Assembly (NCBI RefSeq): GCF_027579695.1
Contig: NC_083575.1
Coordinates: 36,775,154 to 36,839,153, forward strand
From: Neoarius graeffei
Lineage: Eukaryota > Chordata > Actinopteri > Siluriformes > Ariidae
Direction: 5' to 3'
Length of the DNA: 64,000 nucleotides
Position numbers and translations under genes: made by a program. Positions within the stretch are counted from its first letter, which is position 1. The number at the start of each line of letters is the position of its first letter. Shown piece by piece: positions 1-11,275 of this stretch. The notes under the pieces were generated by a model, which was not told the origin of the DNA, did no database searches, and saw only the letters and a list, made by a program, of their open reading frames with translations.

Positions 1-147
1 TTTTGTTTAAAAATGTTTTCCAAATTGTAGCTGTGTTTAATTCATATCCAGAAAAATATATATTCCAATATAATATACTCAGCATAAACATTTTAAATAG
101 ATTCTATATTTTTGGTCCATCCATGACATATTACTAAAGTAGCCTAT

Positions 148-351
148 TTACTGTTGTTGATGTGGGTCACTTGCTGTTAGCCAATTCACTTTCTCGTACC
201 AGGAGCGCTGAAAGGAACAAGTATTATTCCCTACCTTTTTCACCAAGTCAGTTTGAGGCGTTGGTCTACCCTGCTCTTTAATTTTAATTTTTTCCTCAAA
301 AGGAAGACTGGCAAATGGCTTCGCCAAATTTAAATCAGCAATGCTTGGCAT
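148..351 (-). CDS. N-terminal exon of a ZMYM1/TTF-finger-like hAT transposase (partial)
   Basis: A 67-residue ORF. Its middle has GRPTPQTDLVKK and its end has RSWYEKVNWLTAS, which matches the order seen in fish zinc finger MYM-type protein 1-like (TTF-type finger, hAT dimerisation) proteins: a short R-P-T-P stretch followed by a (F/Y)-x-x-x-W-Y-x-K-x-x-W-L-T motif that leads into the cysteine-rich TTF finger. The finger itself is not present; the frame ends three residues into what should be the next segment, so this is either an exon end (a GT lies right after GCAA in the codons following WLTA) or a truncation. It would act in the nucleus as a DNA-binding transposase. The start ATG at 351 is the only one in frame and lies just downstream of the promoter block. 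No host function is implied. Confidence 0.45.
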   Translation of the reverse strand: MPSIADLNLAKPFASLPFEEKIKIKEQGRPTPQTDLVKKVGNNTCSFQRSWYEKVNWLTASDPHQQQ

Positions 352-707
352 CCGTGCGCAGCTTTCTTGCTAGCTGACTAGCCCCCTCAAGTTCAAGTTC
401 AGTCACTCAAATAAACGACATTTCTGGAACTAAGATAGCAAACTTTACAACACTATATTTACACTTTATTTACAATGAAAATATATACAAACTAAAAAAG
501 CTGGTAGAAACTGTATGTAATGAATGAAATCGAAATGTAAGCTGATCTCTTACAATACACCACAGCACTTGCGAATCCGCATGGGACTGAACTGAAATTC
601 ACCGCTGCCTGTCTATAGTTGAAACGAGCTGTCAATCAAAGAAAATATCCGGCCGTTTTCACCAATCACCAGTCTCCTCGCGGAAACTGCCATGTCCCTC
701 CCACTGT

Positions 708-938
708 GAGGCTGGGAGTCCGTGGGCGGGCATTTTCACAGTATTTGTCCAATAATCGTCTTGCATTTTGAGATTGAAAAGCGCATAGCTCCCAAATGCC
801 ATTGAAGTCCACTGAGGCTGGGAGTCCGTGAGACTCCGTGGGCGGGCGTTTTCGCAGTATTTGTCCAATAATCGTCTTGCATTTTGAGATTGAAAGCGCA
901 TAGCTCCCAAATGCCATTGAAGTGCACTGAGGCTGGGC
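708..938. repeat. Tandem repeat, ~106-115 bp unit, 2.1 copies
   Basis: Unit starts GAGGCTGGGAGTCCGTG; copies begin at 708, 814 and 929 (the last only 10 bases). The second copy has a 10-base insertion that duplicates part of its own start. Each unit carries GTCCAATAATCG, so a CCAAT box is repeated. The block sits upstream of the - strand hAT exon and looks like its promoter. Confidence 0.8.
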
Positions 939-1180
939 TGCATCGCGCTGTCACGAGGGGGAAAAACTCACGCACACATTAGGCGAACTGGGGAAAGTTA
1001 TAAGGGAATGATATCGCACTGTAGTGGGTTGAGCACATATATTTCTATGATTCTGGATCTGAAATAGCAATGTTATAAGGTCGGCTATAACATAAGCCTA
1101 GTGCAATTCATCCTACACGATGTTCGTCATTTTTAGAGGAGGCTAAGCCTCCCTCGTTGTCTTAGAGCAATCGCCCGTGT

Positions 1181-2213
1181 TGTGATCATTTTTGTGGAGA
1201 AATATAAACAAATTGACTGAGGAGTCAAGCTAGACCATAATACTACACTATAGTCTAGCTGTTACGATAGAAGGACTCTCAGGCACTCTCTGGACAGCAT
1301 GCGCTCCGAGTTGACTCGTGTGCGCACCGCGAATGACACACCTGCATGGGATTAAGGCGCAATCAGCGCACTTTAATAAGGACTCCGAATGCAGACTTAC
1401 TTAACAAAGTATTGCATTGTTGTGACACATTAACAAATTTTGTTTCCTGATTGATTTCCTGGTTTCGGTTTCCTGTCCCTCATTTTTGACCCTGCTTCTC
1501 TGTATGATATTTTGTTTGTGCCTCACTTGAACTGTTGCCTGTTTTACCATTCACGATATATGTCTGCCGATTTGGACAGTTCACCTGTTTGCACTTTACT
1601 TTATAATGAAGATCTTCTACACTTACATCCGTCTCCAACCATCCCTGACAGAATACTTCACCTCGCTGACACTAGTATAGCATGTACTTGTACACCTTTG
1701 CTGTACTCATGAAAAATGACATCATGCACAATGGCATTATGGTGGCCTCCCCGATAAAAATAGTCCCATCTATTTTCATCACGTTAGTGGTTATATTGTG
1801 AAGAAAAAATTCAACATGCAGCTTTTTTTGTATTTTTATAAAGGACAGACATAAAGACTGACTTTTAGCTCAGTTTGTTTATTTGCAAGATACTGTTCAG
1901 TGTAAATGCCATCAGCATATCAGTGTTTATCGCCACTTCAATCTGGAAACAGCATTATCCTTATAACGTGATCGAAGAATATATTTGACTTTGCCGGAAA
2001 AACTAGCATTTCAAGTCACTATCAGCAGTAGTGAGGTTTTTTTTTTCCTCGAGGCTTGCCAGTAAACATAATAATTAGGTTTAGCGCTCATGGAATGCTA
2101 CACTATGCTACCAGACTAACATATTCACTTACTGGTCATGCCAGTATGTAATGCACATATATAGACTAATAAATCGATGAGGTAAATGTATGAGTTTATG
2201 CAAGAACCTGTTA
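1181..2213. other. No gene recognised
   Basis: AT-rich unique-looking sequence between the hAT remnant and Tc1 element A. Short ORFs only, none with a recognisable motif. A T-run lies at 2038-2046. Confidence 0.5.
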
Positions 2214-3820
2214 CAGTGGTGCTTGAAAGTTTGTGAACCCTTCAGAATTTTCTATATTTCTGCATAAATATGACCTAAAACATCATCAGATTTTCACACA
2301 AGTCCTAAAAGTAGATAAAGAGAACCCAGTTAAACAAATGAGACAAAAAAAATTATACTTGATCATTTATTTATTGAGGAAAATGATCCAATATTACATA
2401 TCTGTGAGTGGCAAAAGTATGTGAACCTTTGCTTTCAGTATCTGGTGTGACCCCCTTGTGCAGCAATAACTGCAACTAAATGTTTCTGGTAACTGTTGAT
2501 CAGTCCTGCACACTGGCTTGGAGGAATTTTAGCCCGTTCCTCTGTACAGAACAGCTTCAACTCTGGGATGTTGGTGGGTTTCCTCACATGAACTGCTCGC
2601 TTCAGGTCCTTCCACAACATTTCGATTGGATTAAGGTCAGGACTTTGACTTGGCCACTCCAAAACATTAACTTTATTCTTCTTTAACCATTCTTTGGTAG
2701 AACGCCTTGTGTGATTAGGGTCGTTATCTTGCTGCATGACCCACCTTCTCTTGAGATTCAGTTCATGGACAGATGTCCTGACATTTTCCTTTGGAATTCG
2801 CTGGTATAATTCAGAATTCATTGTTCCATCAATGATGGCAAGCCGTCTTGGCCCAGATGCAGCAAAACAGGCCCAAACCATGATACTACCACCACCATGT
2901 TTCACAGATGGGATAAGGTTCTTATGCTGGAATGCAGGGTTTTCCTTTCTCCAAACATAACACTTCTCATTTAAACCAAAAAGTTCTATTTTGGTCTCAT
3001 CCATCCACAAAACATTTTTCCAATAGCCTTCTGGCTTGTTCCCGTGATCTTTAGCAAACTGCAGACAAGCAGCAATGTTCTTTTTGGAGAGCAGTGTCTT
3101 TCTCCTTGCAACCCTGCCATGCACACCATTGTTGTTCAGTGTTCTCCTGATGGTAGACTCAAACATTAACATTAGCCAATGTGAGAGAGGCCTTCAGTTG
3201 CTTAGAAGTTACCCTGGGGTCCTTTGTGACCTCGCCGACTATTACACGCCTTGCTCTTGGAGTGATCTTTGTTGGCTGACCACTCCTGGGGAAGATAACA
3301 ATGGTCTTGAATTTCCTCCATTTGTACACAATCTGTCTGACTGTGGATTGGTGGAGTCCAAACTCTTTAGAGATGGTTTTGTAACCTTTTCCAGCCTGAT
3401 GAGCATCAACAACGCTTTTTCTGAGATCCTCAGAAATCTCCTTTGTTCGTGTGTCCATGAAAACATTTAAACGTGTTGTGAAGATCAGACTTTGATAGAT
3501 CCCTATTCTTTAAATAAAACAGGGTGCCGATTCACACCTGATTGTTGTCCCATTGATTGAAAACACCTGACTCTAATTTCACCTTCAAATTAACTGCTAA
3601 TCCTGGAGGTTCACATACTTTTGCCACTCACGTATATGTAATATTGGATCATTTTCCTCAATAAATAAATGACCAAGTATAATATTTTTGTCTCATTTGT
3701 TTAACTGGGTTCTCTTTATCTACGTTTAGGACTTGTGTGAAAATCTGATGATGTTTTAGGTCATACTTATGCAGAAATATAGAAAATTCTAAAAGGTTCA
3801 CAAACTTTCAGGCACCACTG
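2214..3820 (-). mobile_element. Tc1-like transposon A (complete ends, 1607 bp)
   Basis: Complete IS630/Tc1/mariner element. It is flanked by TA on both sides (2212-2213 and 3821-3822) and has long inverted repeats of about 210 bp: 2214-2428 begins CAGTGGTGCTTGAAAGTTTG and 3606-3820 ends with its reverse complement, with a few differences. The transposase reads on the - strand. Very high arm identity and a single frame break point to a recent insertion. Tc1 elements move by cut and paste through a transposase that binds the inverted repeats. Confidence 0.93.
2435..3458 (-). pseudogene. Tc1 transposase, one frameshift
   Basis: Transposase of element A. The N-terminal piece (3159-3458, 99 aa) carries the paired helix-turn-helix DNA-binding region (MDTRTKEIS..., with GLHQSTVRQIVYKW as second helix) and a GRPR-like turn (PRSGQPTK). 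The C-terminal piece (2435-3172, 245 aa) carries the DDE catalytic core: VLWMDETKIELFG (first Asp), MQQDNDPNHT (second Asp) and WPSQSPDLNPIEMLWKDLK (Glu, DD34E spacing). The two pieces overlap in different frames around 3159-3172, so one indel separates the DNA-binding half from the catalytic half. Together they match the usual ~340 aa family length. It is therefore very likely inactive as it stands unless the break is an assembly error. Confidence 0.9.
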
Positions 3821-3822
3821 TA

Positions 3823-4263
3823 TGTAAATGTAAGGTGTGGGATGTGTAGGTTTGTGGGGGAATGAAGAGGCTGGCAAACAAACTCAAATGGGGTGTGTTT
3901 ATTAAAGCACTTCCACTTTTCATCATTTTTATTTCTCTTCCCTTTAAGCGTTTGAGAGTACACAGAGGCTGTTTATTGATGTTTACAAAAGGGATCCTTT
4001 CTATGGTGTCAGACACTCATTCGTATTGTCATAATCAGCTAAATATTTGAGCAACACTTTGGAAATAGACTTCTTCACAAATTCTGCATGACTTCTCCTT
4101 TTGTCAACAACAAAAAACAGCCCCTATGCAATAATCATCTGCAGGTACTGAATGGGGCACTGTGTCTGAGACTGGAATAAGAGAAAGGTAAAACAATGAG
4201 TGTAAAAACAGTCTTTTTCTTCAGTTTCTGTCCAGTTATTGAGGTAAACAGGCGTACTATGGA
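3823..4263. other. No gene recognised
   Basis: Short AT-rich spacer between Tc1 element A and the foldback. Two opposite short ORFs overlap here and neither has a recognisable motif. Confidence 0.5.
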
Positions 4264-5416
4264 ATCAATTTTGTGCCAAAAATGTTCATACAATACTTTT
4301 GAAATATCAAACAAAAACGATAAATCAAAATTAAAAAAAAAAAAGTCAATTTTTTTTTAGACTGGCAAACAATATTCGTTTAATCGTGCAAAATACCAGT
4401 CTATTACTCTTCAGAAACCTTTTACTTTTGTTCCGCGTTTTTCTCAGTTTTGTTTGACGTAATTTATTTTGGTTGCGATTCCAGCTTTCTTGTTTGCGCT
4501 CCCTGACTTTTTGCTTGCAGTTTTGGCACAAACTTCACGTGTGGGTGGGCTGTCCAGGAACACATTCCCATTGGCTAACTTGTGTTTGACTGACAGCTAC
4601 GCTCAGCGATTCCCCCGGAGGCTGTTGCGGCCATTTCCTACTCGGATTCTGGCAGACTGTTTGACGAGTGACCGATCCATTGACAGTAAACAAGGATTGA
4701 GTGGACTTCAGTGGCGACTATGATATTGAATTAATTCAACAAAGTGTAAGTGCAGGACAAATGTGTTGTATGTGTTGCAGTAGTGCACATTATGCAGGCG
4801 TGTTTAACGTTAGCAAGACAGCTATTATATTGGGTAGTGGCGCTAAGGCTAACATTTGACTTGCCACGAAAGACCTGCATAATGTGCACTACTGCAACAC
4901 ATACAACACATTTGTCCCGTACTTACACTTTGTTGAATTAATTCAATATCATAGTCGCCACTGAAGTCCACTCGATCCTTGTTTACCGTCAATGGATCGG
5001 TCACTCGTCAAACAGTCCGCCAAAATCCGAGTAGGAAATGGCCGCAACAGCCTCCGGGGGAATCGCTGAGCGTAGCTGTCAGTCAAACACAAGTTAGCCA
5101 ATGGGAATGCATTCCTGGACAGCCCACCCACACGTGAAGTTTGTGCCAAAACTGCAAGCAAAAAGTCAGGGAGCGCAAACGAGAAAGCTGGAATCGCAAC
5201 CAAAATAAATTACGTCAAACAAAACTGAGAAAGACGTGGAACAAAAGTAAAAGGTTTCTGAAGAGTAATAGACTGATATTTTGCACGATTACACGAATAA
5301 TTTGTTTGCCAGTCTAAAAAAAATTGACTTTTTTAAATTTTTTTTTTGAATTTTGATTTATCGATTTTGTTTGATATTTCAAAAGTATTGTATGAACATT
5401 TTGGCACAAAATTGAT
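4264..5416. repeat. Foldback element: ~535-bp inverted arms, 75-nt loop
   Basis: Left arm 4264-4798 and right arm 4874-5416 are near-perfect reverse complements; the loop is 4799-4873. The outer end reads ATCAATTTTGTGCCAAAA inward from both sides; beyond that similarity fades. Each arm holds an 84-codon ORF read from the outside in (4469-4723 on + and 4949-5203 on -) that differ at only four residues; these have a Phe/Leu-rich start and no family I recognise. The arms contain CCAATGGG/CCCATTGG and CACGTG motifs. It could be a foldback DNA transposon, a MITE with very long inverted repeats, or an inverted duplication of the 5' end of a larger element. No target duplication was found. Confidence 0.85.
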
Positions 5417-6261
5417 ACAGGCGTATCTCTGTATGAATCTTTTCCATGTTGTCAGACACTTGTAATAACATTTTGAGCCTGTCAGTGGCAAAAACAAGTG
5501 GTTTACATTAATGCAGGTGATTGCCCTGTAGGACTACGTTGTATAACTATTTTGCGGTGGCCAGTTATAGTGTTCTAACTTAATATTGGATCAGTTTCAA
5601 TCATTTTTGTACCTTGTAAATATTTGGATTCAAATAGATGGGAAAATACAGGCCAGGTTAAAAATCCCTGAAATTTCTTTAAGTTACAACCTCCCTATTT
5701 GGCAATAAATAAACACTTAAGGTTAGTTCAATTATAAGATGTTATGTTGTATACTGTTACTCTTTAATAATATCCTACAAGTCCTGGATATAAGACAGTT
5801 GTCTTCAATTTTAAATTCTCAAATCAGATCTGCCTTTTCCTGAACACAGTTACAGGATATCACATCTATAGATATAACAGTTGTAGGTAAATATACTGAA
5901 AATAAAAGATCTTGCTGCTAAAAGAAAGCTTCAGCAAGTGAATGAAAACTTGTTTTTGTTTTTTTTAAACTTTAAAGACAGCCATTATAAAGAACAGGAA
6001 CAGAACCCATACCCAGTGTGGCATTTGTATCCCTGGCTTTTTTCTTTTGATTCTGGACAGAGCAGGCCCTCAGCAGTTAAGGTGAGGTCATGACAGTGAC
6101 CTACGGTCAAGAGATCAGAGGTTGTGAGACCTCGTGCCGGAAAGAAGCCTACTGTGTTTATTCAAACGTGGCACTGCCATGGCAACAGGATTGTACTTTG
6201 ATCCTTCTGAGTGCCGGATTAATATTAGCCAACATGTGTAATTGTATTATGTATGCCCTTA
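5417..6261. other. No gene recognised
   Basis: AT-rich sequence with no open frame above 70 codons that shows a motif. A 67-codon ORF at 6090-6293 has no recognisable domain. Confidence 0.5.
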
Positions 6262-6933
6262 CAAAAAAGAAGTTTATTCAAGTGTGCTTCTAGTATAGTT
6301 CTTTTAAACTAAAAATAAGAGAGTATGCTTTCAGTTTACTTTTTATTTACTTATCAGAGACATACTTAATAAAGTTATACATAAGTATACTTGGCTTATA
6401 CTGAAAAGTATATCAAAAAGTCTAAGTATATTAAGCTTATACTTAAACTTTTGATCAAGATGCACTTAACAAAAGTGTAATAAAGTATTAAAATATTTGT
6501 GCCTTATGTTTAAGTGTACTTGCCCTGTAGTTGTGCTTATCCTTTTGATAGTAGCCTATAAAATGCTTCTTTTTCACACATATTGGCTTGTTTGTGATAT
6601 ACGGCAGCATGTTTTAAATCCCATCTTTTAAACCTACATGTACCATAAGTTTGTGGTCAGCTCTGGGGTGGAACAGCTTAAGAGTTAAACTTATCTTTTA
6701 TGCACAAAGTGTTATTAACTCACAAAGAGACAGATAAACATTTCTCTTATTTTATTTTCCAACAATTTGAAAACAAAGGTGAGAACATTGTGACAGACTT
6801 GAATCATACTGGCTGTCATTATACGCCATCACCAAAATACATCTGAATTTTTACAATTTCATCAAAAAACAAGTCAAATTTCATCAAAGGTTTTTTTTTT
6901 TTGTAAATTTCTCCTGAGTGGGATAATGAATTT

Positions 6934-6964
<31 letters not shown>

Positions 6965-7760
6965 TTTTTCTTTAGAGCTTGGATGTCAATTTCAGTTGTC
7001 ATTGCCATGTTTTTATACTTTGGCATTTAATACAATGTAGCTTTAAATTTTGATTTTTAAAGAAAATGAATATGTTCTTAATCCTGAGTATCTGTTGTTA
7101 TTTTGTGAATTCTTACCTTTATAACTTCATTGTAACTTAAGGTACAAAACACTTAAGTTGTCTACTGGTAGTGTGCATGAGGTAAGGGTTAGGGCTAGAA
7201 AACTAATAGTATACCTAGAAGGGTCATTGCAGTATACTTCAAAACTAAAAAGTGGACTAGATGTATATAACCAGTAACTAATAGTATATTTCCAATATGC
7301 TATAAAGTATACTTTTATAAACTAAAAAAGTGGACTAGAAGTGTGTAACGAGTAAACCAATAGTATATTTCCAGTATACTACAAAGTATACTTTAGTAAA
7401 CCAAAAAGTGGACGAGAAGTATAAAACAAGTAAACTCATAGTATATTTCCAGTATACTATGAAGTATGCTTTTGTAAACTAAAGAGTGGACTACAAGTAT
7501 AGAACTAGTAAACTATGAGTATACAAGTTTACTTGTGGTATACTTGCAGTACACAATAAATAATACTAGTTGTATACTCAAAGTTTACTTCTCTTAGACT
7601 TAAAGTATACTTTTTATAAACTAAAAGTGGGCCAATTTAGTCCCAAGAAGCATTTGATTAGTTTACTTACAAGTACACTGTAAGTACATTGATATCAGTA
7701 TACTTGGTACATAAAAGTATACTTAAGGAAATATACTTTAACTTTACTTTAGTATATGAG
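6262..7760. repeat. AT-rich dispersed repeat, copy 1
   Basis: Starts AAGAAGTTTATTCAAGTG and is closely matched by 13029-13762. It is full of AGTATACTT / AAGTATACT steps in both directions. The right part holds the ~78-bp minisatellite (7231-7545), followed by further AGTATACTT-type sequence to about 7760. The segment about 6545-6890 is missing from copy 2. It includes a (TTTA)n run at 6930-6968. Family not recognised; the symmetric AGTATACTT motifs suggest a non-autonomous DNA element. Confidence 0.75.
7231..7545. repeat. Minisatellite, ~78-bp unit, four copies
   Basis: Units begin AGTATACTT and continue with a TAAACTAAAAAGTGGACTAG-like core and ATAGTATATTTCCAGTATAC. Starts are near 7234, 7308, 7386 and 7464. 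Units differ by a few substitutions and 1-4 base indels. Confidence 0.75.
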
Positions 7761-9639
7761 AGAGAGACAAAGAGAGGGAGAGAGAGAGAGAGACCATATG
7801 AGTAGTGAGGCTTGGTGAAATTAGAAGCAGAGACAGACACTGGGGCAAGTGACACATTTCCAGCACAGTATTTCACAGCGAAAGAAAACATCTCTTTGTT
7901 TCCATGGGCAGTAACAGGGCTGAATGTCATAAGGCACTTTATTGCTTTTTTCTTCAGCTTCCATCGCTAGTGGAAAATTTGTAGGAGCCTCCCAGTGCAC
8001 CATTTAAGGGTATAGAAAATGAGAGAAAAACTTTTTCTCTGGTCATGCTGACATTTAAAAGAGTGAAAGGAGAAGAAATGTATTTCAGCCAAGCTGACAC
8101 TGTGCCTTGTCTCTAGATTAAACATTGCTACACTTTTCACCACTTTCCTACTTATATAATGGGATTTTATTTACACAAGACACCTTTTAAATCAGCAAAA
8201 GTGTGTGCAGCAGTCAGGCCTAAGGAATATTTTTCTGATGTCATTTGTTTAAATTGGTCTGTTTGAGTTTGGGTTTGTATCAGTCTTACCACACAGGACA
8301 AAATTTCATGCATCACAGTTATGGTATACAGTCAAGAATTTTAGGGAATCATGATTATCTTTTATTTTCTTTGACTTGGAAATAAATTACCTATAAAAAC
8401 ATTCATCAGTGTTCACATATTTTACAGCTACATTTTTGATGAAAGGTAATCGAAAGCGATTAACCGTATAAAGTCTTGCACCTGGTCTAGATGGCGTCTG
8501 GTTATTTATGCTGAAAAATAAAATCAAAAATAGTCAAATATTATTAAAGTGTACAAATGTATGTCAAACAAAATCATAATTGGATGTCTGGTACTAACTC
8601 TATGAGACAAATTGCCAACTGGGTATATTTTCCAAAGAGAAATCTCAGATCTGCACACGTCTACATCTTCAGATCGTATCTCAACCTCAATGAAGACTGG
8701 AATGTAGCATGGTTTTGGTCCTCCTCACAGACCACCATGAGAAATGAAACCTCAGTCTTTCAGGAGACAGAAATCAACCTTACAATATCAGCAGAATCTT
8801 TAATAAGCAAAAGAAATATATTTTTTCAGCCTTTTGCACCTCGGTCTAATTTACATGGCGGTTTTTCAGATTATAATGTGTAGCTAGTATTTAGGGTGTT
8901 AGGAAACTTAGTAATCTAATCATTTTTTTAATAACAGAGGGATTTCTCACAGGAAGACCCATCTTTAGATAGAGAGAGACAGGACAGATTGTGAGAATAA
9001 AGAGAGCCTAGTTACTTAGCCATATAAGTAGGTTCTGAGATTCAGACCTGACTCCTTTGATGACTATCTCTTGCATGATTGAACATAAACACTATGGAGA
9101 ACGTTGAAGCACACAGGCAGTGGAGGAAGTATGTGCTTATCTAAATGGAAACAAATGCATCAAGGCAACAACTCTTACCATATTAAAGCTTTGCATCAAA
9201 CAAGTGCCTTAATCTTCAGTGATGTGTAAAGAAAAACACACGTAAGGTGACTGTAATGCAGGCAGACATGAGTGATGCCACAGTTTCTGGCATGGTGGCA
9301 TGGCTCATCTGTGATCTGGCCATGAAAGCTTCATGGTTGGATGATTAACCTCAGCTGGATCCAATAAGGCCCAAAGCGAACGTGAATGGCGTGAAAACAG
9401 AATATTAAGTTATAATGAAATCCAGTTTTAGTCTTTGGTGCTCAGTGGTCATTTGATTTAGCAGCTGCTCAAATGGCACTATTCAAACATCCATTTTATT
9501 ACAAACAGAGTGCTTTGGGCTAAGTGTTAAAAATGTGATGGTAACTTTTCTCCAGAGATATTTATCTGAGAAGAGTGCTCATTGACTATACCATAATTAA
9601 GCAACTGCTGTAGGTTTGAGATGGAAAAATAATGAATCA

Positions 9640-9705
<66 letters not shown>
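7761..9705. other. No gene recognised; AG-rich run and (TA)n tract
   Basis: A GA-rich run lies at 7757-7793 and a (TA)n tract at about 9643-9700. A 108-codon ORF at 8557-8883 (+) is open, but I see no domain, no signal peptide and no splice context that would support it. Otherwise nothing recognisable. Confidence 0.5.
9643..9700. repeat. (TA)n microsatellite
   Basis: About 29 perfect TA units, directly before the hairpin at 9706-9788. Confidence 0.95.
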
Positions 9706-9706
<1 letters not shown>

Positions 9707-10540
9707 TACCAGCTGGGAGGTCTGTATATGAAATACTGTGACCGAGGTCACGGTATTTCATGATGCAGACCAACCTTAAGCTGGTAAATAATATACTTTT
9801 TTTTTTTACCAAATTCTAACAGAAAATGAGAGCGCCCGAAAGGGAAACCATATGTAAGCTTGTTTACAGCTTTCTCCTGAAATGTTTTCTTTTATTTCGT
9901 CTTCATCAGGGTAGTAAAACTTGCTTTCGCTGTGAACACTGTCGTTATCACTATCCAAGCTGTAAAATGAATGTTATTATACTGAAAAATGCGAAAATAA
10001 ATGTTGAAAAAAAATTGCTACTATGTTTGTTGTTGCTGTGAACGATCAAGGGTGGCACGGTGGTGTAGTGGTTAGCACGGTCGCCTCACAGCAAGAAGGT
10101 TCCGGGTTCGAACCCAGTGGCCTGTGAGAGCCTTTCTGTGTGGAGTTTGCATGTTCTCTCCATGTCTGCGTGGGTTTCCTCCGGGTGCTCCGGTTTCCCC
10201 CACAGTCCAAAGACATGCAGTTAGGTTGACGTGGGGCGGCCTTGGGCTGAGGTACCCTTAAGCAAGGTACCTGACCCCTGACTGCTCCCTGGGCGCTCTG
10301 GTGTGGCTGCCCACTGCTCTGTGTGTGTGTGTGTGTGTGTGTGTTCACTGCTTCAGATGGATTAAATGCAGAGGATAAATTTCACTGTGCTTGAAGTGTG
10401 CATGTGACAAATAAAAGGTTTCTTCTTCTTTTTCAAGTCGCCAAAGGTCTGTAACTGGGGTCCATATCGTAGGATTCCAGACTGCTCGCGAGCCAATCAG
10501 AGCGCATGATTTGATGGAAACCAGACCACGAAAAAAATAA
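9706..10540. repeat. Dispersed DNA repeat, copy 1, interrupted by a SINE
   Basis: The stretch 9826-10045 plus 10436-10540 matches 49685-50250 in reverse. Shared landmarks: GAGAGCGCCCGAAAGGGAAA, the reverse of the codons for DNDSLRSESEFYYPEEEE seen in copy 2, GTTGTTGCTGTGAACG, and a CGAGCCAATCAGAGCGC end. The left part starts with an imperfect hairpin (9706-9788) in which GTCTGTATATGAAATACTGT pairs with ACGGTATTTCATGATGCAGA. A tail-variant SINE (10050-10433) sits in the middle. Probably a non-autonomous DNA transposon with a decayed first exon. Confidence 0.65.
10050..10433 (+). mobile_element. tRNA-derived SINE, TTCTT-tail variant
   Basis: The head is like the other SINEs in the window: an A-box-like TGGTGTAGTGGTTAGC, a B-box GGTTCGAACCC, then the conserved central block (TTTGCATGTTCTC..., CACAGTCCAAAGACATGCAG). 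After GGTTAGGTT/GTTAGGTTGA the body changes: CTTGGGCTGAGGTACCC..., a (TG)n run, and a tail ACAAATAAAAGGTTTCTTCTTCTT. Only 41649-42007 shares this 3' half. Confidence 0.9.
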
Positions 10541-11179
10541 AACATTTTTAATTACTGCAATCACCAAGGTGTTAGGTTATATTTAATAGCAGTTCAACTC
10601 TGGTTGATGACAGTTAATAATGCATAATCTATGCAGTTGTTAGCAATTAACTGTTTTTTTTTAATTGGGAGAAGATTTATAGTTTATAAATGCTTAAACC
10701 TGACTCATGTAACACTTCAATTTGTCAAACTGTTCAAATATGACACTTGACAAATCATGCACAAAAAGCTGTAGGAGTCGAACGCCATAATTACATCTAC
10801 TTGAAACAAATGTTGAAGTTCAGTTTAGTAGGAACTGCAACTTCACTACCTTAATACTACAAAAAGCAGTAAACAGTAATAAACGAAACAAAAGTCAATA
10901 TCTGGTGTGATGTCCCTTTGCCTTAAAAAAATTTCTCAGGTGCGATTTGTGCAGTTTTATAATTAAATTAACTGGTAAATTTTATTCAGCATCTTGAAGA
11001 ACCAATCACAGCTCTTCGGGAGACTTTGACTGTCGCACTTGCTTCTTATTTTTCTGCAAAACTCAGCAGCCTTCATTATGTTTTTGTCTGAAAACTGGCC
11101 TCTTATGTACAACACAGCTTTCTTTACTACCATACAAACATTTTCCCATAACATTTCATTTTGTGCTGGAAAACTATCC
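10541..11179. other. No gene recognised; possible old repeat
   Basis: 10770-11165 has the feel of an old dispersed repeat (an open - strand frame of 76 codons at 10963-11193), but no second copy is present and no domain is visible. Confidence 0.4.
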
Positions 11180-11275
11180 ACCCATCCATCCATTAACTAT
11201 ACTGCTTATCCGTCAGGGTTATGGTGGAAGTTGGAGCCAATCCCAGCTGACTTCGGTACAAGAGGTGGGGTACAC
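11180..11275 (-). mobile_element. SINE 3' fragment
   Basis: Reads ATCCATCCATTA...GGAGCCAATCCCAGCTGACT...GGGGTACACCTC, the reverse of the standard SINE 3' end, diverged. It joins directly to Tc1 element C at about 11276, so element C replaced or truncated the rest. Confidence 0.8.

Larger units (their letters stand above)
1..1180 (-). mobile_element. 5' part of a hAT-type (ZMYM1/TTF-finger-like) transposon
   Basis: The leftmost 1.2 kb reads on the - strand as the 5' end of a hAT-type DNA transposon that continues past the window edge. Seen: a small N-terminal transposase-like ORF (148-351), about 250 bp upstream of it a tandem-repeated GC-richer block (708-938), and a palindromic GGAGGCTAAGCCTCC near 1138-1152 close to the presumed outer end. 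The outer boundary near 1180 is inferred; I could not define a terminal inverted repeat or target duplication because the other end is outside the window. What else: a solo fragment of another element using the same promoter block. Confidence 0.45.

Noticed and set aside
7231..7545. CRISPR-like array
   Set aside because: Units are directly joined, diverged and without spacers; the genome is clearly eukaryotic.
8557..8883. 108-codon ORF
   Set aside because: No motif, no homologue recognised and AT-rich surroundings. Could be chance.
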